39,783 bases of DNA from Flavobacteriaceae bacterium. GTDB taxonomy: Bacteria; Bacteroidota; Bacteroidia; Flavobacteriales; Flavobacteriaceae. The stretch spans positions 1-39,783 of the forward strand of contig JAOXRU010000389.1 of assembly GCA_025800395.1 (NCBI GenBank), given 5' to 3'. The notes beneath the pieces are model-generated. The model did not search any database and was not told where the DNA came from. It was given only the letters and a program-made list of their open reading frames with translations. Positions 34,049 to 39,783 of this stretch are shown here, in pieces. How positions within the stretch are numbered: the first letter of the stretch is position 1; every line of letters starts with the position of its first letter. The position numbers were made by a program, and so were the translations under genes.

Positions 34049-35276
34049 GTCTATAACGGCCAATGCAGTAGTGATAGGAGCGGGAACTATAGGCGCTGCA
34101 ACTGCCTGGCATTTGGCCAAGCAAGGGATGAAAAAGGTAATTCTAATAGATCGCAACAATGTTGGGAGCGGCAACACCTCCAAAGCAGCCTCTCTAATGA
34201 CCTTGGTGCGCTCTAAAGAAGCCCTAATTCCACTCATACAAGAAACCTACAAAAACATAGACGAAATAGAGGCAGCCACTGCCACTTCTGTTGGCAAAAA
34301 CAAGGTGGGCACCTTGCATATAGCTGCTTCCAAGGAGACAGCTACTAGCCTAGACAGCTTGGTAGCCATTGCCAACAAACACGGTATTGCAAACCGCCCA
34401 ATAGATAAAGAAGAGATTGCAAGTATGGTGCCTTGGCTACAAACCAACAACATTCTAAAAGCAAGCTATATGAAAGACGATAGCTTTGTAGACGCCTATG
34501 TACTGGCAACCACTTTTGCAGAAGCCGCAAAACAACTGGGAGTAACCGTGATGCAACATACAGAAGTAGAAAAACTTCTCATACAAGGAGATACCATTGT
34601 TGGCCTACAAACCTCCAAAGGCCAAATAGACTGCGACTATGTAGTAGATGCGGCAGGTGCTTGGGGAAACACCTTATCTATGCAGGTGAATGTGCCTATT
34701 CCTATGGCACCCGTTCGCAGTATATATTGGATTACAGAAGCCAACGAAACATTATTTTCGCCCAACCAACCTATGATTACCCTACCCGATGCCATGGCCT
34801 ATACCCGACCAGAGGCAGGAGGCTTGTTGTTTGGACTACGCGAAGAGAACAGTCCACATTTTCATCCGGATGCGCTCAACAAAGAACCCAATGTAGATTT
34901 TTTGGGCAATCCGGAAGATAGGTGGGATATCATCGTCAACCATGGAGAGGACTTTATGTCCTTCTTTCCAGAATTCGAAAAACAAGGTGTAGAAAGCTGT
35001 ATTACAGGCATATCTACCTACACTCCCGATGGTTATTATTCTTTTGGGCCATCTAAAGACCTAAAAGGATTTTATGTAGCCGCAGGATGCGCGGGAGCCG
35101 GTGTAGCAGGCTCGGGGGGTATTGGTAGAATGATTGCAGAAATGATTACCAACAAACCATTGTTTGCCGACGAGAAACCTTTTGCCATAGATCGATTTGA
35201 GAATTTTGATCCCATGTCCAAACCATTTAGACAACGCTGCGCCGATGCAAGAAGCAAAAAGAAAGATGGCGGTTGA
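34029..35276 (+). CDS. FAD-dependent amine oxidoreductase (DAO family), probable aminophosphonate oxidase
   Basis: A 415-residue cytoplasmic flavoprotein. The FAD-binding GAGTIG lies at residues 17-22 and RNNVGSGNTSKAASLMTLVR follows, typical of the D-amino-acid/sarcosine oxidase family. The second dinucleotide-binding part has VVDAAGAWGN, and the end AAGCAGAGVAGSGGIGRMIA closes the FAD site. Members beside phosphonatase genes have been shown in the literature to oxidise N-methylated 2-aminoethylphosphonate. Here the gene overlaps the permease gene and precedes a phosphonatase-like hydrolase by 143 bp, so a route from an aminophosphonate to phosphonoacetaldehyde is the best guess. Sarcosine-like amines remain possible. 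Confidence 0.8.
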   Translation: MNFQNNESITANAVVIGAGTIGAATAWHLAKQGMKKVILIDRNNVGSGNTSKAASLMTLVRSKEALIPLIQETYKNIDEIEAATATSVGKNKVGTLHIAASKETATSLDSLVAIANKHGIANRPIDKEEIASMVPWLQTNNILKASYMKDDSFVDAYVLATTFAEAAKQLGVTVMQHTEVEKLLIQGDTIVGLQTSKGQIDCDYVVDAAGAWGNTLSMQVNVPIPMAPVRSIYWITEANETLFSPNQPMITLPDAMAYTRPEAGGLLFGLREENSPHFHPDALNKEPNVDFLGNPEDRWDIIVNHGEDFMSFFPEFEKQGVESCITGISTYTPDGYYSFGPSKDLKGFYVAAGCAGAGVAGSGGIGRMIAEMITNKPLFADEKPFAIDRFENFDPMSKPFRQRCADARSKKKDGG

Positions 35277-35419
35277 TACCAAAAGCATATCGTTTATTAG
35301 AAATACGCTTGAAATACTCCTCTCCATAGCATGTACCAACAAAATGCATTGCGCAATACTTTATTAAAAGTAATCTATTAAATTCGTACCAAAAAAAAGA
35401 ATAACTAAAAAATAAAAAT

Positions 35420-36085
35420 ATGCAACATATAAAATTGGTAGTTTTAGATATGGCCGGAACTACTATAGACGAACAAAATGTGGTTTACAAGACCCTACAC
35501 AAAGCCATAAATGCACATGGGGTAGTAGTAGATTTAGAAACTGTTTTAAAACATGGTGCTGGCAAAGAGAAGCATCAGGCCATCAAAGATATACTCCACT
35601 TTTTGGGCAATTCAAGTTTGTCTAGTCAAGCCATATTTGCCGATTTTAAAACCATGCTAGATGCGGCCTACGACAACTTAGAGGTTTGTCCTATTACAGG
35701 AGTAGAAGCTACCATTAAAGCCTTGCGAGAACGCCATATTACGGTGGTGCTCAATACAGGCTACAACAGTAAGGTTGCCAATGGTCTATTACAAAAAATG
35801 GCATGGGAAGAAGGCATACATTACGATGCACTCATTACCGCAGACGATGTAACCAATGGGCGACCTGCACCAGATATGATCCATTTGGCAATGGATAAAT
35901 TTGAGATTACCGATGCCAATATGGTGCTCAAAGCAGGAGATTCTGCAATTGATATTGAAGAAGGAAAAAATGCCAATTGCGGCATTACCGTAGGCGTACT
36001 CTCTGGCGCACAAACCAAAAGCCAATTAGAAACAGCACAACCAGACTATATTATGCAAAATGTAGCTGGCTTATTAGAACTATAA
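35420..36085 (+). CDS. phosphonatase-like HAD hydrolase
   Basis: A 221-residue HAD enzyme. Motif I is LDMAGTTID (Asp10), as in phosphonoacetaldehyde hydrolase PhnX; motif II includes LNTGYNSKVANGLL; the end carries KAGDSAIDIEEGKNANCGIT, the metal-binding motif. Lys49 in GAGKEKHQAI aligns by my reading with the Schiff-base Lys53 of PhnX (GLLKIDHVRAL), so C-P bond cleavage of an aldehyde phosphonate is chemically plausible. It is shorter than classical PhnX (~265 residues), matching the PhnX-like subgroup. The reaction would give acetaldehyde-type product plus phosphate. Confidence 0.8.
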   Translation: MQHIKLVVLDMAGTTIDEQNVVYKTLHKAINAHGVVVDLETVLKHGAGKEKHQAIKDILHFLGNSSLSSQAIFADFKTMLDAAYDNLEVCPITGVEATIKALRERHITVVLNTGYNSKVANGLLQKMAWEEGIHYDALITADDVTNGRPAPDMIHLAMDKFEITDANMVLKAGDSAIDIEEGKNANCGITVGVLSGAQTKSQLETAQPDYIMQNVAGLLEL

Positions 36086-36102
36086 TACTATTAAGGATGT
36101 TT

Positions 36103-36120
36103 CAAAATAGAATTGGTATA
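36103..36120. repeat. remnant of repeat family A right end
   Basis: CAAAATAGAATTGGTATA resembles the TAGAAATGGTAT terminus; no left arm is present. Confidence 0.35.
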
Positions 36121-36132
36121 AAGCTATAAAAT

Positions 36133-36170
36133 GGGCGTTGGGCAGCTAGTCTCACGACGCCTATTTTTTT
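36133..36170 (+). terminator. probable terminator of the permease-oxidase-hydrolase unit
   Basis: GGGCGT (36133-36138) pairs with ACGCC (36157-36161) and is followed by TA and seven T (36164-36170). The stem is short, so moderate confidence. Confidence 0.55.
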
Positions 36171-36229
36171 CTTAAACCCGACCATTAAATCAATACATTT
36201 TTCTATATTTCGCTTTTTAATTCGCATAC

Positions 36230-36805
36230 ATGGACGATTTTCTAATTGGTATTGGCAAGCGCATCAAGACCATACGCAAGCGACAAGGGTTTACCATACA
36301 GCATTTAGCACAAAATGCTGGGGTAAGCAACGGATTGGTTTCCCGTATAGAAAACGGGCGTACCATTCCCTCTTTACCCGTATTGCTCGAGCTCATTGGG
36401 GCACTAGATATAGATGTAAGCACCTTTTTTGAAGGTGTAGAAAAAAAAGCTGGCGCCAAATACATTCACCTCAAAAAAGAAGCACACCAATATGTAGAAA
36501 AAGAAATAGATGCCAGTGGTTTTACCTACCACCACATATTCGGCAAAAGTTTACATGCAGTAGGTTTTGAAGCAGTCTTGTTGCGTTTATCTCCAAACTC
36601 GTTTCGTAAAAAAATACAAACCGATGCTTGGGAATTTAAATATATACTAGAAGGAAGCTGTAGTTACCAAATAGATGACGAAATAGTGGCGATGCAAGCA
36701 GGCGATGCCCTATACTTCGACGGTAGACTGCCCCATGTACCAGAAAACAAATCCGATAGCGATTGTCTCATGCTAGTGATGTACTTCTATTCCGACAAAG
36801 GCTAA
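36230..36805 (+). CDS. XRE-cupin transcriptional regulator
   Basis: A 191-residue regulator: helix-turn-helix (about 8-65, GKRIKTIRKRQGFTIQHLAQ, GVSNGLVSRIENGRTIPS) and a C-terminal cupin (about 110-185, WEFKYILEGSCSYQIDDE, MQAGDALYFDGRLPHVPEN). Cupin regulators of this type often sense a small metabolite of the adjacent pathway. It follows the hydrolase gene at 144 bp and converges on the phosphate-transporter gene. It is the only dedicated regulator in the cluster and the prime candidate to bind the palindromes at 28768-28857. Confidence 0.85.
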   Translation: MDDFLIGIGKRIKTIRKRQGFTIQHLAQNAGVSNGLVSRIENGRTIPSLPVLLELIGALDIDVSTFFEGVEKKAGAKYIHLKKEAHQYVEKEIDASGFTYHHIFGKSLHAVGFEAVLLRLSPNSFRKKIQTDAWEFKYILEGSCSYQIDDEIVAMQAGDALYFDGRLPHVPENKSDSDCLMLVMYFYSDKG

Positions 36806-36925
36806 TACCATTTCTATTTTCTTCCACAACACCCCCTTTATCTAAGGGGATTTATAGGGTTAAAAGCAAGATGTTTTTCCAGATATTTTTTAGCAAAAGA
36901 AGCCAATACTCCGTAGCATATACTT
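36805..36925. other. convergent gap with a family A half copy and a small stem
   Basis: ATACCATTTCTATTTTCTTC starts on the last base of the regulator's TAA stop. A stem CCCCTT (36833-36838) / AAGGGG (36844-36849) follows; no T-run on either side. Confidence 0.5.
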
Positions 36926-39226
36926 TTAGATCTGCTCAGAAATGGTAGCTGGCTTTACTTTAGCATCGTGTGCATAGTCGTATTCTTCCAACAAATTCAT
37001 AGTAGCACCTAAGAGATCTTTGGTCTCTAGCAACAGACTAAAATACAAAGTGGTGTTTTTTGGGCTCGATTCGTCTTTGCGAGTACGTTCCACTTGTTTT
37101 TGAATTTTTTCGGAAACCAAGTCAAAGATAGCACTTTTGTTGTGAACGATTTCAGCAAGTTGTGAGAACTCCTCTTGGTCAAACAAGTTATTGGCTTTCG
37201 AATACAAATCACTTACCGCACCATCCACCTCTTTGAGTTCTTTGAACTGGGTAAACTTTAGTTTTTTGTGATTGTTATTCACATGCTTATGTGTAGCCTT
37301 GGTAATATACTCCAAAGACTGAGTGATATCTTGCAAATAGCTCAAAACATTAATATAGAAATCACTTGCTTTTACACTAGATTCGTCTAGGTTTTTGATA
37401 AAATAAAAGATGTTTTCGCGGAGTTCGTCTACCTCATTTGAGAGTTTGATGATTTGATTTTTATTTTTCTTGAGTAATGCCAAATCTTGTGCTGCCAATC
37501 CTTTGATTGCATTGCTATAGATTTTGTTTCCACGCTTCATCACATTGGAAATATTCTTGGCGCTTTCGTGTATTACTCCTTGTATAGAGCTACTCTCGGC
37601 ACGTTGCAATCGATCTTCTGCCTTATCGACTTTGCTTTGTTTTTTATGCGAAACATAGTTTCTAAACAAGATAAATACCGCTATAAAGAGCAATACTGCT
37701 ATGGCCGCACCACCGCCAACATGAATAATCCAAGCCATAAAACCAGCGGACACAAAGGCGATAATGGCTGTAAAGAACCAACCGCCAATTACATTTAGCA
37801 CCCCTGCTACACGATATACTGCACTCTCTGCGCCCCAAGCCCTATCTGCCAAACTAGTACCCATGGCTACCATAAAAGAAACATAGGTAGTAGAAAGCGG
37901 CAATTTGTAGGACGTAGCTATAGAGATAAGGATACCAGCCACCATCAGGTTTACTGCGGCACGCACCATATCAAAAGCCGGTAAATCTTTTTGTTGGCTT
38001 TTGGTAAGCACCAATTCGGGTTTTGTAAACTGTTTGTCTAGCCAAGTGCGTGTTTTATTAGAAACCAAGTTTTTGGATTCTCCAGAAACTGCCATAGCCA
38101 ATCGTACGATTCCTCTAGAGAGGAAATTGGGTTCAAATCGTTCTTGTCCTTCTCCCTCTCTTGCAAGGTTGATTTCCGTTTCGGTTACTCGTCTTGCTTT
38201 TTTGGAGAACCAAAGGGTAAGAATCATAATAATACCAGAGGCAAACAACAAGGTAGTAGGAGTGGGAACTTTTTGTGCCAATACCTCCATTCCAAACTCC
38301 GTAGCTGCCACCCCATCAGCTGCAATCCATGCTTCGTAGGACTGCCATGCGGCGATAGGCACCCCTATAAAGTTCACCAAGTCATTACCAGCAAAAGCCA
38401 ATGCCAAGGCAAAGGTACCCACACCAATAATGAGGCGATATATATTTTTCTTGAGTATAACGATAAGGAAGTAAGCAATAAGCGACCATACCACCAGACT
38501 AGCTACTATGATGAGGATCAGTTGTTCTTCCAAGAAGCTTTTGATAGTAGTATCACCTAGCCAAGCATAAGGTATATCTGCATAGCTGGTACCTTTGATG
38601 CCTTTTACAAATATGAAATAAGTAATAGCGGTAAGGGCTACCCCACCAAAGAGTGCGCCCATCCATTTGGCTTTTTCGTTGAAGTGAAAAGACAATATGG
38701 CTCTACTCACAAATTGCACAAAGGCCCCTATAGAGAAAGCGATAATGACCGAGCCCACAATTCCCAGCATGATTTCGGTTGCTTTTGCGGTATTGATATA
38801 GGTGCCGAGATTGAGAATAGACTCGTTTTTTAGTAGTATTTGCATAATGGCCACCGAAACTGCTGCCCCCAATAGTTCGAATACAATAGAAACCGTAGTA
38901 GAAGTAGGCATTCCTAGGGTATTGAAGAAGTCGAGCAATAATATATCGGTGATCATCACGGCCATAAAGATGATCATGATTTCATCGAAATGAAATTGGG
39001 AAGGAACAAAGATACCCTTTCGTGCGACTTCCATCATGCCACTGGAGAATATGGCACCACAAGCGATTCCAACACTAGCAATAATCATGATAGATTGAAA
39101 AGAAATTGCTTTGGAGCCAATTGCAGAATTCAAAAAATTCACTGCATCGTTACTTACCCCAACTACCAAATCCGCGATAGCTAAAATGGCCAATGCAATG
39201 ACCATATACAAATAGAAATTCTCCAT
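36926..39226 (-). CDS. PiT-family inorganic phosphate transporter with C-terminal PhoU-like domain
   Basis: The start at MENFYLYMVIALAIL (39226) is preferred over an upstream Met lacking a reason. The product is ~766 residues. The membrane part (about 1-530) has the two PiT signatures VGVSNDAVNFLNSAIGSKA and AGNDLVNFIGVPIAAWQSYE, plus LPLSTTYVSFMVAMGTSLAD. The cytoplasmic tail (about 540-766) is helical and resembles PhoU/DUF47 (GNKIYSNAIKGLAAQDLALL, NEVDELRENIFYFIKNLDES), a fused regulator common in Bacteroidota. It imports phosphate with H+ or Na+. Its location next to the organophosphorus cluster fits phosphate economy, though it converges and so is separately transcribed. Confidence 0.9.
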   Translation of the reverse strand: MENFYLYMVIALAILAIADLVVGVSNDAVNFLNSAIGSKAISFQSIMIIASVGIACGAIFSSGMMEVARKGIFVPSQFHFDEIMIIFMAVMITDILLLDFFNTLGMPTSTTVSIVFELLGAAVSVAIMQILLKNESILNLGTYINTAKATEIMLGIVGSVIIAFSIGAFVQFVSRAILSFHFNEKAKWMGALFGGVALTAITYFIFVKGIKGTSYADIPYAWLGDTTIKSFLEEQLILIIVASLVVWSLIAYFLIVILKKNIYRLIIGVGTFALALAFAGNDLVNFIGVPIAAWQSYEAWIAADGVAATEFGMEVLAQKVPTPTTLLFASGIIMILTLWFSKKARRVTETEINLAREGEGQERFEPNFLSRGIVRLAMAVSGESKNLVSNKTRTWLDKQFTKPELVLTKSQQKDLPAFDMVRAAVNLMVAGILISIATSYKLPLSTTYVSFMVAMGTSLADRAWGAESAVYRVAGVLNVIGGWFFTAIIAFVSAGFMAWIIHVGGGAAIAVLLFIAVFILFRNYVSHKKQSKVDKAEDRLQRAESSSIQGVIHESAKNISNVMKRGNKIYSNAIKGLAAQDLALLKKNKNQIIKLSNEVDELRENIFYFIKNLDESSVKASDFYINVLSYLQDITQSLEYITKATHKHVNNNHKKLKFTQFKELKEVDGAVSDLYSKANNLFDQEEFSQLAEIVHNKSAIFDLVSEKIQKQVERTRKDESSPKNTTLYFSLLLETKDLLGATMNLLEEYDYAHDAKVKPATISEQI

Positions 39227-39448
39227 ATTTAATATTTCTAAATTTTGCAAATATCCCTTTTGACTTGGAAAACTATGTTATTTTATTGTTATGATTGTCT
39301 TCTAAAAGCCATTTTTATAGCCCATTTGCTGCAAGCCCTTATTGTTTGGGGTATTTGCTGGGTAAAAATAGTAGAATTTTTGAGACTTAAGCCAATTATT
39401 TTGTATTGGTTCTATTCGATTGCAGATTTTTGATAATAGCTGTTGTTG
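39227..39448. other. upstream region of the phosphate transporter, no gene
   Basis: The minus-strand reading has only a near -7 box (GATATTTG) without a clear -33. No small gene or PhoB-type direct repeat was found. Confidence 0.35.
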
Positions 39449-39523
39449 TTTGAAATTACTGGAAAAGAAATAGAAAGGAAAAAAAAGCTATTTATTGGGG
39501 TAATTTTAAACTAAAAATGGTAT
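39449..39523 (+). repeat. repeat family A, right part
   Basis: GAAATAGAAAGGAAAAAAAA leads into GCTATTTATTGGGGTAATTT and the terminus CTAAAAATGGTAT. The left terminus is missing, although the inner part still matches 28633-28731. Confidence 0.7.
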
Positions 39524-39649
39524 TTCTTTGAAAATAGAAGCACCAATGCCTCAGCAGAATCCTTTAACGCAAAAATAAAAGCTTTTAGAGGTGTGAAATC
39601 TATTGCTTATTTCCTATTCAGACTTTCTAAAATTTATGCCTAAAGTAAC

Positions 39650-39783
39650 GTGAGTTCGATATAACTTACGCACACAGTTTATTTTGATTTTCTTAGGCTA
39701 GGCGTGGCTTTGAAGGGCTATTTATAGCTCGAAAAGATCACAACGACGCATAAGGAAAGACAAAATAAATCTATAGAAAGCCT
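39650..39783 (+). repeat. repeat family B, long copy 2 (cut by the window end)
   Basis: Starts AACGTGAGTTCGATATAAC and matches 2445-2580 nearly base for base to the window edge (GAAAGCCT). Confidence 0.85.

Noticed and set aside
36833..36849. Terminator between the regulator and the transporter
   Set aside because: The 6-bp GC stem has no T-run on either strand.
36938..36947. AGAAATGGTA as the right terminus of the family A half copy at 36805
   Set aside because: It encodes the last residues of the phosphate transporter (ATISEQI) and lacks the CTATTTATTGGGGTGAT arm; a chance match is likely.

Overview
The window looks like the chromosome of a marine-type Flavobacteriia (Bacteroidota) member. 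The evidence is a SusC/SusD pair, several TonB-dependent receptors with carboxypeptidase-like N-terminal domains, a FecI/FecR sigma/anti-sigma pair with an STN-type receptor, many SPII lipoproteins, a short flavobacterial-type PEP carboxylase, and promoters of the TAnnTTTG kind. No rRNA, tRNA, phage, IS transposase or CRISPR array was seen. No species can be named from the sequence.

Region 1 (1-2442) is debris from a VgrG-linked effector/immunity cassette. It holds the 3' end of an unrecognised protein, a DKNYY-repeat protein, a frameshifted second DKNYY copy with a near-identical 120-bp 3' end, and a promoterless VgrG C-terminal fragment. Region 2 (2844-7115) is a compact operon: a Cys/His-rich small membrane protein, a ZnuD-like TonB receptor and two lipoproteins (one His-rich, one DUF4625-like). 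It ends at a clear terminator and is probably a transition-metal uptake locus. Region 3 (7285-10514) has a barrel-less TonB-plug/TPR protein and two orphan lipoproteins. Region 4 (11050-13646) is a DsbD-type thiol-disulfide transporter preceded by a stand-alone copy of its own N-terminal domain. Region 5 (14351-20022) is a sigma factor / FecR / STN-TonB receptor operon, divergent from a DUF5018-like lipoprotein. Region 6 (20023-20834) is non-coding and contains a 44-bp (2 x 22) tandem array of TCTATA boxes. Region 7 (20835-23390) is ppc.

Region 8 (23843-39226) is the most interesting part. A SusC/SusD outer-membrane importer is followed by two alkaline-phosphatase-superfamily proteins and a metallophosphoesterase (the three tightly coupled), a DUF5690/OPA-like 12-TM permease, an FAD amine oxidoreductase, a phosphonatase-like HAD hydrolase that keeps the Schiff-base lysine, an XRE-cupin regulator, and a convergent PiT phosphate transporter with a PhoU-like tail. 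Read together these suggest a surface-to-cytoplasm pathway that takes up an organophosphorus compound (phosphate ester and/or aminophosphonate), cuts it outside the inner membrane, imports the aminophosphonate, oxidises the amine to phosphonoacetaldehyde and cleaves the C-P bond. This pathway is inferred from families and gene order, not shown.

Intergenic DNA is rich in dispersed small repeats. Family A is palindromic with termini ATACCATTTCTA...TAGAAATGGTAT (full, split and half copies). Family B starts TAACGTGAGTTCGATATAA and ends near GCCTTATAAA, with ~135-bp and ~46-bp forms. A third type is a GGGCGTGCCCC...TATCCCTCACGC element. Several copies touch or overlap stop codons.
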